13,699 bases of DNA from JANQGH01 sp039819285 (GTDB lineage: Bacteria; Pseudomonadota; Alphaproteobacteria; DSM-16000; Inquilinaceae): the NCBI GenBank assembly GCA_039819285.1, contig JBCBSH010000122.1:1-13699 (forward strand). Reading direction: 5' to 3'. Shown in pieces: positions 1-6,128 of the stretch (positions are counted from its first letter, which is position 1; each line of letters opens with the position of its first letter). Under the pieces are notes generated by a model, which saw nothing but the letters and a program-made list of their open reading frames with translations, was not told where the DNA came from and ran no database searches. Both the position numbers and the translations under genes were made by a program.

Positions 1-749
1 CCTATTCGGTGCTGACGCCGATTACGAACGGCGAGACCGGGCTGCAGATCCGGCCGACCGATCCGCGCATCATCGATGCCATGTTCCTTGAGCCGACGGA
101 ACGGGTGCCGACCACGACCTTGTTCGGCATCGATATGACGGGTTATGGCGGCTTCTATTTCTGTGCCGTCGCGCTGATCATCACCTTCTTTATCTCGGTT
201 CGCATCTTCCGCTCGCCCTTCGGGCTGAAGCTGCGCGCGATCAAGTCGAACCAGAACCGGCTGAACTACACCGGTATCAATACGCGGCCTTACCTGCTGA
301 TCGCCTTCGTCATCTCCGGCATGTATGCCGGGCTCGCCGGCTCCCTTCTGGCGGTGACAGACCCGCTGGCCGGGGCGGAACGCATGCAATGGACGGCGTC
401 GGGCGAGATCGTGCTGATGACCATCCTGGGCGGTGCCGGGACCCTGTTCGGCCCGATCCTGGGCGCTTGGATCATCAAGTACTTCGAGAACATCTTTTCC
501 GCCTTCAATGACGGGCGCCTGCACGAGATCTTCGCCTTCTTGCCGGACACGCTGGAAAGCATTGCCGTGGGGATCTCTGCGCAGTTCGTCGGCGAAGGCT
601 GGCATCTGACCTTGGGGCTGATGTTCATGCTGATCGTGATCTTCCTGCCCGGCGGCCTGATCGAAGGCTTCAACCGGATCGTCGCCAGGTTGCGACCCGG
701 GCAGGCGCGACGACGCGCGCCGGCGGTCGAGGAAAAGGAGGCGAGCTGA
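1..749 (+). CDS. livM: Branched-chain amino acid ABC transporter permease LivM (3'-part)
   Basis: This is the C-terminal part of a LivM-type inner-membrane permease. The frame is open to the left edge (codons begin at base 3), so the GTG at 9 is only the first start-like codon and the true start lies upstream. Hydrophobic membrane segments are visible, for example around GGFYFCAVALIITFFIS, YLLIAFVISGMYAGLAGSLL, and near the end LGLMFMLIVIFLPGG. The run GEIVLMTILGGAGTLFGPILGA is the conserved cytoplasmic loop and membrane region that docks the ATPases in this family. The tail is basic and charged. The gene stops at 749, and a Shine-Dalgarno-like GGAAAAGGAG at 731-740 inside its end serves livG at 754. 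The family imports leucine, isoleucine and valine, and some members take other amino acids, amides or urea; the sequence does not settle the substrate. Confidence 0.9.
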   Translation, partial: YSVLTPITNGETGLQIRPTDPRIIDAMFLEPTERVPTTTLFGIDMTGYGGFYFCAVALIITFFISVRIFRSPFGLKLRAIKSNQNRLNYTGINTRPYLLIAFVISGMYAGLAGSLLAVTDPLAGAERMQWTASGEIVLMTILGGAGTLFGPILGAWIIKYFENIFSAFNDGRLHEIFAFLPDTLESIAVGISAQFVGEGWHLTLGLMFMLIVIFLPGGLIEGFNRIVARLRPGQARRRAPAVEEKEAS

Positions 750-753
750 GACA

Positions 754-1515
754 ATGGACACGGTTGTTCTCGACGTCGCTGACGTGAACAAGAACTTCGC
801 CGGGCTGCAGGCCCTGTCGAACGTCAATCTGAAGATCAAGGAGGGCAAGACCCACGCAGTGATCGGCCCGAACGGGGCCGGCAAGTCGACCTTGCTGAAT
901 GTCTGTGTCGGGCGTCTGCAACCGGACACAGGTTCGGTCACCTTCGACGGTGAGATCATCACCGGCAAGAAGCCCTACGAGATCAACCAGGCCGGTGTGG
1001 CGCGGGTGTTCCAGACACCCGAGATCTTCGCCGACCTGTCGGTCGAGCATAACGTGATGGTCGCGGCGCTGGCCAAGCGCGACGGCTCGTTTCACCCGCA
1101 CGCGTTTCGCAATCTGGTCAGCGAGACCGCGATCCATGACGAGGCGCTGGCTGTGCTGGAGGATCTAGGCCTGAAGCGCATGCGCGAGATGAAGGCCGAA
1201 AGCCTGTCGCGCGGCGACAAGAGGCGGCTGGAACTGGCCATGTGTCTGATCCAGCATCCGCGCCTGCTGCTGTTGGACGAGCCGACAGCCGGCATGTCGC
1301 GCCACGACACCAATCAGACAATCGACGTGCTGAAGCGCATCAAGGAGCGCGGCATGACCAAGGTGATCATCGAGCATGACATGCATGTCGTGTTCAGCCT
1401 GGCGGACTGGATCACCGTTCTGGCCCAAGGCGCCATCATCGCTGAAGGGCCGCCTGAGGAGATCAGGGGCAACCCGAAAGTTCAGGAAGCCTATCTGGGC
1501 GGAGCACACGAATGA
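754..1515 (+). CDS. livG: Branched-chain amino acid ABC transporter ATP-binding protein LivG
   Basis: This 253-residue ABC ATPase is one of the two cytoplasmic motors of the Liv transporter. Walker A is GPNGAGKST (residues 38-46), the Q-loop glutamine is near residue 87 (VFQTPE), Walker B is LLLLDEP (171-177) and the H-loop histidine is 208 (IIEHDM). The signature motif reads LSRGD (151-155) in place of the canonical LSGGQ, a deviation discussed under findings. ATG at 754 follows a good ribosome-binding site at 731-740. Length and domain order are normal for LivG. The stop overlaps the start of livF in the four bases ATGA (1512-1515), so the two ATPases are probably translationally coupled and made in equal amounts. 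Confidence 0.93.
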   Translation: MDTVVLDVADVNKNFAGLQALSNVNLKIKEGKTHAVIGPNGAGKSTLLNVCVGRLQPDTGSVTFDGEIITGKKPYEINQAGVARVFQTPEIFADLSVEHNVMVAALAKRDGSFHPHAFRNLVSETAIHDEALAVLEDLGLKRMREMKAESLSRGDKRRLELAMCLIQHPRLLLLDEPTAGMSRHDTNQTIDVLKRIKERGMTKVIIEHDMHVVFSLADWITVLAQGAIIAEGPPEEIRGNPKVQEAYLGGAHE

Positions 1516-2270
1516 ACGCGCAAGCCGCCACCACACATGCCCATGAGCAGACGCAAACGGGCGCTTCGTCCTATTTCGCCTGTCGCGATATCCACGCCTA
1601 TTACGGCGAAAGCTACATCGTCCAGGGCATCAGCTTCGCGGTCGCCAAGGGCGAAATCCTGGCCTTGCTGGGCCGCAACGGCGCCGGCAAGACCTCCACC
1701 CTGCGCACGATCGCGAGGGCTGGTTCGCCGGAGCTTCATCAGGGCGAGATCTGGCTGGACGGGCAGGCCCTGCACACCATGCCGTCCTTCAAGGCGGCCC
1801 GGGCCGGGGTCTCGCTGGTGCCGGAGGATCGGCGCATCATCGCGGGCCTCACGGTCGAGGAGAATTTGCAACTGGCCCAGATCGCCGATCCCGTCGGCTG
1901 GCCGTTGGAGAAGATCTACGAGCATTTCCCGCGCCTGGCGGAACGGCGCAAGCAGGAAGGCGTGACCCTGTCCGGCGGCGAGCAACAGATGCTGGCCATC
2001 GCGCGGGCGCTGGGTCGCGACATCAAGCTGCTGCTGCTTGACGAACCTTACGAGGGGCTGGCGCCGGTGATCGTCGAGGAGATCGAGCGCATCCTGCAAG
2101 GGGTGAAGCAGCTTAACATCACCACCATCATCGTCGAGCAGAACGCCGTCGCCGCCCTGAAGCTGGCCGACCGGGCCCTGATCCTCGATATGGGCGAAAT
2201 CGTCTTTGAAGGCGAAGCCCAGCACGTGCTCGACAACGAGGATCTACGCCACGAGTATCTGGCGATCTGA
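1512..2270 (+). CDS. livF: Branched-chain amino acid ABC transporter ATP-binding protein LivF
   Basis: This 252-residue ABC ATPase is the partner of LivG and energises the LivH/LivM permease. Walker A is GRNGAGKTS (54-62), the signature is a canonical LSGGEQQ (153-159), Walker B is LLLLDEP (173-179), and the H-loop position reads VEQN rather than EHD, as is usual in LivF. A polar leader of about 20 residues, rich in Ala, Thr and Gln, precedes the ABC fold. The ATG at 1512 overlaps the livG stop by four bases. LivF is the last gene of the plus-strand operon. It is followed at 2283-2305 by a perfect 8-bp inverted repeat before the convergent esterase gene. Confidence 0.93.
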   Translation: MNAQAATTHAHEQTQTGASSYFACRDIHAYYGESYIVQGISFAVAKGEILALLGRNGAGKTSTLRTIARAGSPELHQGEIWLDGQALHTMPSFKAARAGVSLVPEDRRIIAGLTVEENLQLAQIADPVGWPLEKIYEHFPRLAERRKQEGVTLSGGEQQMLAIARALGRDIKLLLLDEPYEGLAPVIVEEIERILQGVKQLNITTIIVEQNAVAALKLADRALILDMGEIVFEGEAQHVLDNEDLRHEYLAI

Positions 2271-2282
2271 CGCGCTCGATCT

Positions 2283-2305
2283 GGTTCCGGGCGCCTGCCG
2301 GAACC
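2283..2305. terminator. Hairpin between convergent livF and esterase genes
   Basis: GGTTCCGG (2283-2290) and CCGGAACC (2298-2305) are perfect inverted 8-bp arms around a 7-base loop. The hairpin lies 13 bases after the livF stop and 40 bases beyond the stop of the minus-strand esterase gene. No T-run follows on either strand, so it may act as a bidirectional RNA 3'-end stabiliser or a weak or Rho-assisted terminator. Confidence 0.5.
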
Positions 2306-2344
2306 CGTGCACTTGGCGGCCGTCAAAGCGACCTACGTATCGCG

Positions 2345-3007
2345 CTAAAGGATATCGTGGATGACCTCTGCCAGCGCTTCGGCCAGCGGCTGGAGTTGGT
2401 CGGCGTCGAGATGTAGCCCGTCGATTGTGCCGGGCCCGACAACGGTCGCGGTGTCGAAGCAATGGGCACCGCATTCGGCGGCGATGGGCGGATAGGTTTC
2501 GCACAGCTGCCGCGACGCCTCGCGGCTAGCGTCGCCGTCGAACCACTGCCCAATGAAAGTCGCTTCGATATTGCCGACGACCGGCGGCACCAGGACCAGG
2601 ATTTCCGGCGCCGTGCCATCCGGCCCGCAGCCCGACGTCTTGGCGGCTGCCAAGACCCGCCCGAGACCCCGCGCGATCTCGTCAGCCGTCAGTACGAATC
2701 GACGTTTCAAATCGTTTGAACCAAGCATGATGGCGACCAGATCGACCGGCATGTGGGTTCTCAGCACGTTCGGCAGGTCGTTCAAGGCACTCATGCCGCC
2801 CAGTACCGGGTCGTCGAACACGGTGGTGCGGCCGCTCAGGCCTTCCTCGATGACGTGATACCCGTCGCCGAGCTCGGTCTGCAGCCGCCGCGTCCAGCGC
2901 TCCGTAAAGCCGAACCGGCGAAAATCCTTTCCCGCCGCGGGGTCGAAGCCCCAGGTCAGCGAGTCACCGAAACAGACGATCGATTTTGGATTGGCGGCTT
3001 TAGCCAT
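2345..3007 (-). CDS. SGNH/GDSL hydrolase, MsAcT/SmArE-like arylesterase or acyltransferase
   Basis: This 220-residue protein has the SGNH esterase fold. The nucleophile motif is FGDSLTWG (Ser16), block II is IEEGLSGRTT (Gly56), block III is GSND (96-99, Asn98), and the catalytic pair is DGLH (Asp196, His199). The layout GDSLTWG, EEGLSxRTT, DDP, LPxxLxTHxPxDLVxIMLGxND closely follows what I recall of the Mycobacterium smegmatis acyltransferase MsAcT and rhizobial arylesterases. These are cytosolic oligomers that hydrolyse aryl or short-chain esters and can transfer acyl groups to alcohols in water. I chose ATG 3007 because the fold begins right after it. A longer in-frame start at 3097 would overlap the regulator's stop and add 30 residues that do not look like the family. 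No signal peptide is seen. It lies 86 bases downstream of the lysR gene on the same strand and could be co-transcribed with it. The natural substrate is unknown. Confidence 0.87.
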   Translation of the reverse strand: MAKAANPKSIVCFGDSLTWGFDPAAGKDFRRFGFTERWTRRLQTELGDGYHVIEEGLSGRTTVFDDPVLGGMSALNDLPNVLRTHMPVDLVAIMLGSNDLKRRFVLTADEIARGLGRVLAAAKTSGCGPDGTAPEILVLVPPVVGNIEATFIGQWFDGDASREASRQLCETYPPIAAECGAHCFDTATVVGPGTIDGLHLDADQLQPLAEALAEVIHDIL

Positions 3008-3093
3008 GCTTGCGTGTGCCCCATTGTGGCGGATCGTCGATTGACCGTATGCGGGGCCGACACGCTTGACAAGATCGCCGCTACCGGCGCGGA

Positions 3094-3987
3094 TCAACCG
3101 GCCGCCATCGCCTTGTCGAGTTCCTTTTCAAGCCAGGATTGAAACGCCCGCACGCTCGGTTTCATTGCGCCGCTGCGACCGGTGACGAACCAGTAGGCAA
3201 GGCCGGTCTTGTAGCGTCCTGGGAAGGGGGCCACGATGCATTGGCGCTCAAGCGCGTCGAGCGCCAATGTCTCCCAGCCAAGGAACACGCCTTGGCCGGC
3301 GATCGCAGCGTCAAGACAGAGAGAGGCGTCAGAGAACTGCGGTCCATCGCCCAGGATGGTCTCGTCCAGCCCGTTGGGTTCAAGCCAGACCGACCAGCCG
3401 AACATCGAGTCCGGGTCGCGGATGATCGGCACATCGGCAAAATCGGCCGGCGTAGAAAGTTGTTGAGCCAGTGCCGGGCTGCAGACCGGAAAGACGCGGT
3501 GGTCCAGCAGCTTGTCCGCCTTCACGCCCGGCCAGCCGCCGGCGCCGACCCGAATGCAGGCGTCGACGTCAGAGAAGGTCGGGTCGACCAGCGCGACTTC
3601 GGCATCCAGCCGGATCTTGACCTCCGGATGCAGGTCGTGAAAGTCGTTCAGGCGCCAGACCAGAAACTTGCCGGCGAAGACCGGGGCGGCGGACACGGTC
3701 AACACGTCCGCTCCCTCGCCGCCGGCCAGGGCGACGGCGCCCTCCAGGTCCGCGAAGGCCGCTGTCAGGCGCTGCAGAACCTCCACGCCCAGCGGCGTCG
3801 GGACCAGCCCCTTGGCCTGCCGTTCAAACAGGGGCCGGCCTAACTGGCGTTCGGTCTTCTGGACCTGCTGGCTGACGGCGCCGATCGTAACCCCCAACGC
3901 ATCTGCGGCCGCCTGCAGCCCGCCCAGCCGACCGACGGCTTCCACGGCCCGCAAACCGTTGAGATGCACCCGGCTTAGATTGTTCAT
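3094..3987 (-). CDS. LysR-family transcriptional regulator, GcvA-like
   Basis: This 297-residue LysR-type regulator has an N-terminal winged helix-turn-helix (about residues 4-63: LNGLRAVEAVGRLGG, then AADALGVTIGAVSQQVQ as the recognition region, then LGRPLFER). A linker helix and a two-lobed periplasmic-binding-protein-like effector domain follow from about residue 90 (LTVSAAPVFAGKFLVWRL; CIRVGAGGWPG; PVCSPALAQQL). The HTH sequence and the DVDACIRVGAG stretch are typical of the GcvA-like subgroup. The start at 3987 sits directly against a perfect palindrome (3987-4001). The esterase gene follows on the same strand, and a small basic protein gene diverges at 4058. By analogy with other LysR regulators it probably controls one or both neighbours and itself. 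The effector cannot be read from the sequence. Confidence 0.9.
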   Translation of the reverse strand: MNNLSRVHLNGLRAVEAVGRLGGLQAAADALGVTIGAVSQQVQKTERQLGRPLFERQAKGLVPTPLGVEVLQRLTAAFADLEGAVALAGGEGADVLTVSAAPVFAGKFLVWRLNDFHDLHPEVKIRLDAEVALVDPTFSDVDACIRVGAGGWPGVKADKLLDHRVFPVCSPALAQQLSTPADFADVPIIRDPDSMFGWSVWLEPNGLDETILGDGPQFSDASLCLDAAIAGQGVFLGWETLALDALERQCIVAPFPGRYKTGLAYWFVTGRSGAMKPSVRAFQSWLEKELDKAMAAG

Positions 3988-4001
3988 ATAGAATTTCTAT
4001 A
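3987..4001. promoter_or_regulatory. Perfect palindrome, likely LysR operator
   Basis: TATAGAATTTCTATA is a perfect inverted repeat (7-base arms, one central base) that begins on the first base of the lysR start codon. Related half-sites follow: ATAGAAAT at 4022-4029 and ATAGGAAT at 4052-4059. The half-site starts (3988, 4022, 4052) are 34 and 30 bases apart, roughly three DNA turns each, as expected for regulator subunits bound on one face. This arrangement suits LysR autoregulation and control of the divergent gene; binding is inferred. Confidence 0.6.
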
Positions 4002-4018
4002 CTCTGCGCGACAAGAAC

Positions 4019-4047
4019 TCCATAGAAATAGGCGTTTGACCATTCAA
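4019..4047 (-). promoter_or_regulatory. Putative lysR promoter
   Basis: On the minus strand, TTGAAT (4042-4047) and TATGGA (4019-4024) are separated by exactly 17 bases and resemble sigma-70 -35 and -10 boxes. Transcription would begin near 4012, giving a 5' leader of about 25 bases that contains the whole 3987-4001 palindrome. A regulator bound there would block its own transcription. The half-site at 4022-4029 overlaps the -10 box. Confidence 0.4.
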
Positions 4048-4057
4048 TGCTATAGGA

Positions 4058-4252
4058 ATGTTCAAGATCCAACTCAGAATCATCGAACGCCTGCGTGTCT
4101 CATTTGGTCGTCGCCGACAGCGGCGCGGCCGAGGCGAGCCTTGGCATCAGGACCCGATGTCCCACCCTGCGGTGCAGCGGATGACGCCGAACCAGCTGGC
4201 CGATCTGCCGCTCGAGCGCCATCGGGTCCGTCCACGGCCGCAGATCTGCTAG
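4058..4252 (+). CDS. Small basic protein, DUF1127-like, divergent from lysR
   Basis: This 64-residue open frame begins MFKIQLRIIERLRVSF, then carries an Arg-rich stretch (RRRQRRGRG) and the motif DPMSHPAVQRMTPNQLADLP. It resembles small alphaproteobacterial proteins of the DUF1127 type: an amphipathic Arg-rich N-terminal helix followed by a short conserved 'M...LADLP' element. Some DUF1127 proteins have been linked to RNA turnover, phosphate or stress responses, but I cannot assign a function here. An in-frame stop at 4037-4039 limits the start to ATG 4058. AGGA directly abuts the ATG, which is too close to act as a normal ribosome-binding site, so a leaderless or weak start is possible. The shared 70-base regulatory gap with the lysR gene is the best support that it is real. 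The family call is from pattern memory only. Confidence 0.5.
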   Translation: MFKIQLRIIERLRVSFGRRRQRRGRGEPWHQDPMSHPAVQRMTPNQLADLPLERHRVRPRPQIC

Positions 4253-4762
4253 CGACAGTATCGGGCAGATCGGACCTTCCAGAGTGCTCGGCGCCAAGCC
4301 GGATCCGGCTCGCATAGTGGCGTTGTGCGTGCGCCCCTTGACGTTCGCTTTTCGATGCCCATGTGCTGGCCATAAACGAGTTTGATATATTTGTTTATTT
4401 GTAGAGTTCTGTTTGTCTCGACATTTAGTTTTGGATTCGCAAGAACGATTGTTTGCGGCTCTTGACGTGCGCGTGAAGGCCTTATGTTAACCGCCTTGGT
4501 TTAGGGCGTCCTCAGCTTCCACGCACACGCATGGTTCCCGGCACAAAGGCGGGTGGATCATGCCACGGCGAGATCCGAGAGCATCTGAGCTTTTCCATCG
4601 GCGTTCTTAAGAACCCGGCCGGTCGTATCGTTTGCGGGTCCCTCGCGGCGCGTGGACAGGCGTCGGCCGAAACCGGACCGTCCCCGGGGGTAGGCACGGC
4701 GGCATTGGCTGCGCACTTGCCTGTCTTGTGGACGGTCACGGAAGCCAAGTTGGATTAGGTTT
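4253..4762. other. Gene-poor intergenic stretch with A+T-rich island
   Basis: No convincing gene is seen in these 510 bases. Three things stand out. AGCCGGATCCGGCT at 4297-4310 is a perfect 14-base palindrome 44 bases after the small basic protein gene. It can fold as a 5-bp stem with a GATC loop but has no T-run. Bases 4381-4440 are about 30% G+C by my count, against roughly 60% or more around them. A TTGACG at 4462-4467, spaced 17 bases from TGTTAA (4485-4490), could be a weak plus-strand promoter for the genes at 4763 and 5561. A 75-codon frame at 4531-4758 ends four bases before the next gene, but it has no clear ribosome-binding site or recognisable protein pattern. I consider it unlikely unless it is a leader peptide. 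Confidence 0.4.
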
Positions 4763-5434
4763 ATGTTTATTATCAGTATTTTGAGCGAAAAACCCCTGGC
4801 CGAGCATACTCTTTTGAGGACAAGTGGTACCGGGAATTCAAATCTCGGAAGCCTCCGCGGCGTCCTTGCGAACAATGCCGGTCTTGCGGCGGCAATCCCG
4901 ACATGGACGAGTGCTTTGATCGATCGGGCGCCGGAGTCAGCAATCCAAGTTCTACTTGCCAGGCAACTGCGTAGAGAGCTTGGTCGAGACGACCCAGACC
5001 TTAAGCATGGTGTCAGGGTCGACTGGATGCTTTCCGTGTGGAAAGCCGTGGTCGACTCCGTGCATCCCTGTGGGCGCGACGCGGTTCCCGGCAAGGGCTG
5101 GCTGGAGTCTTCCGAGCGGTGCTTCAGCGATCTCAGCTTCGTGGCTGGTGTCGGCGCGTTGGTGGCTGCCAAGTACCGGAGTGAGGAGTTGAGTGCCTGG
5201 CTGGACATCATGTGGCGTCGTCGTGGCGATAGGGCGGATGGCCAGTTTGCCTGGCTGGAACAGCACGCCAACACGCAGGCGGAGCATGCCGGTGAAATAG
5301 AGAATTTGCTGGTGATAACGGCAAGCGAGCGCGAACGCGAAGAGATGATCCGCGGTGCCCAGGCATTCGACGCCTGTCTATGGAAGTTCTTGGACGACAT
5401 GCAGCGACGCCAATACCAAAGGGTAGCCGCTTAG
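4763..5434 (+). CDS. Unnamed protein, probable heme-oxygenase-like fold (TenA/diiron-oxidase superfamily)
   Basis: This 223-residue, mostly helical protein has no name that I recognise. Its pattern matches the heme-oxygenase-like superfamily, which includes TenA, PqqC, CADD/UndA-type diiron oxidases and 'iron-containing redox enzyme' proteins. An N-terminal helix (LRGVLANNAGLAAAIPTW, 31-48) is followed by RRELGRDDPDLKH (70-82), like the family's 'ELGxGDPxxxH'. Next comes a Gly/Ala-rich helix (FVAGVGALVAAKY, 127-139), and then FAWLEQHANTQAEH (162-175) with a long final helix. Glu72, His82, His168 and His175 fall where metal ligands are found in diiron members. The Asp expected four residues after His168 is Gln172, and the Glu expected in the Gly/Ala helix appears to be Lys137. 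The enzyme may be non-diiron or non-catalytic. ATG 4763 is preceded by a weak GGATTAGG. It is 126 bases upstream of idi on the same strand and may be co-transcribed. Confidence 0.6.
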   Translation: MFIISILSEKPLAEHTLLRTSGTGNSNLGSLRGVLANNAGLAAAIPTWTSALIDRAPESAIQVLLARQLRRELGRDDPDLKHGVRVDWMLSVWKAVVDSVHPCGRDAVPGKGWLESSERCFSDLSFVAGVGALVAAKYRSEELSAWLDIMWRRRGDRADGQFAWLEQHANTQAEHAGEIENLLVITASEREREEMIRGAQAFDACLWKFLDDMQRRQYQRVAA

Positions 5435-5560
5435 GGCCTGTCTCGCGTACGGCCCCAGTAAGCCTTCCCAAACGGCGCCGTCGGCCTAGCTTATCGTGGA
5501 CCGAAATCGCGGCGCGTTGGCGCTTGCAGACGATTTGCCAGCCCAGGGAGTGCCAGCCTT
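5435..5560 (+). other. Gap between heme-oxygenase-like gene and idi
   Basis: No gene, terminator or clear promoter is seen in these 126 bases. CAGGGAG at 5544-5550 is a good ribosome-binding site for the TTG start of idi at 5561, with a 10-base spacing. The absence of a T-run hairpin allows read-through from the upstream gene. Confidence 0.4.
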
Positions 5561-6103
5561 TTGTCGGTTAGCCGCGAACAGGTGATCCTTGTCGACGCGC
5601 AGGACAATCCCGTCGGCGCGATGGAAAAGCTGGCGGCCCATCGAGAAGGGGCGCTTCATCGGGCCTTCTGCATCTTCGTTTTCGACCGTGCGGGCAGGCT
5701 GCTGCTGCAACGCCGTGCGCTCGGCAAGTACCATTCCGGCGGCCTTTGGACCAACACCTGCTGCAGCCATCCTCGACCGGGCGAGACAGTAGCGGCTGCT
5801 GCCCGGCGGCGCCTGAATGAGGAGATGGGCATCGACTGCCGACTGGATCGACGCTTCAGCTTTCGCTACCGCGCCGACCTCCCCAATGGCCTTGTCGAGC
5901 ATGAGTTGGCCCACGTGCTGTTCGGACGGTTCGACGGCGAGCCTCGCTTGAACCCTGACGAGGCCGACGACTGGCGCTATGCGCCGCTCGCGTCCGTCAA
6001 GCAGCAGGTTGCCGCTCAGCCCAACGACTTCACGGCTTGGTTCAAGATCGTCTTGCCAAAGGTCGATCGTGCTCGTGACGAGTTGAACGGCGGCGAAGCC
6101 TAA
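5561..6103 (+). CDS. idi: Isopentenyl-diphosphate delta-isomerase, type I
   Basis: This 180-residue Nudix-fold enzyme interconverts isopentenyl diphosphate and dimethylallyl diphosphate in the cytosol, balancing the two building blocks of isoprenoids. The hallmarks are all present: the N-terminal VILVDAQDNPVGAMEK, then the metal-binding and substrate-binding run AHREGALHRAF, the catalytic-cysteine motif TNTCCSHPRPGE, the Nudix-type RRLNEEMGI with the catalytic Glu region, and the later ELAHVLFG. I chose TTG at 5561 because it gives the full family N-terminus and has a spaced CAGGGAG upstream. The first in-frame ATG (5621) would remove the conserved first strand. Length is typical. It converges on the treS gene with only 25 bases between the stops. 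In bacteria using the MEP pathway idi is not essential; it is often kept where carotenoid, bacteriochlorophyll or other heavy isoprenoid production occurs. No such genes are in this window. Confidence 0.93.
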   Translation: MSVSREQVILVDAQDNPVGAMEKLAAHREGALHRAFCIFVFDRAGRLLLQRRALGKYHSGGLWTNTCCSHPRPGETVAAAARRRLNEEMGIDCRLDRRFSFRYRADLPNGLVEHELAHVLFGRFDGEPRLNPDEADDWRYAPLASVKQQVAAQPNDFTAWFKIVLPKVDRARDELNGGEA

Positions 6104-6128
6104 GAGGTTCGACGGACGTCGTTGCGCG

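Noticed and set aside
3007..3097. Longer start for the esterase at 3097
   Set aside because: It would overlap the lysR stop and add 30 residues without family similarity; the SGNH fold starts directly after ATG 3007.
4036..4056. TTGACC and TATAGG as a plus-strand promoter for the small basic protein gene
   Set aside because: The boxes are only 9 bases apart, far short of the usual 16-18. The TATAGG is better explained as a repeat of the regulator half-site.
4531..4758. 75-codon plus-strand frame just before the gene at 4763
   Set aside because: No ribosome-binding site or protein family pattern was seen, and overlapping frames exist on the other strand. It is left only as a possible leader peptide in the intergenic entry.
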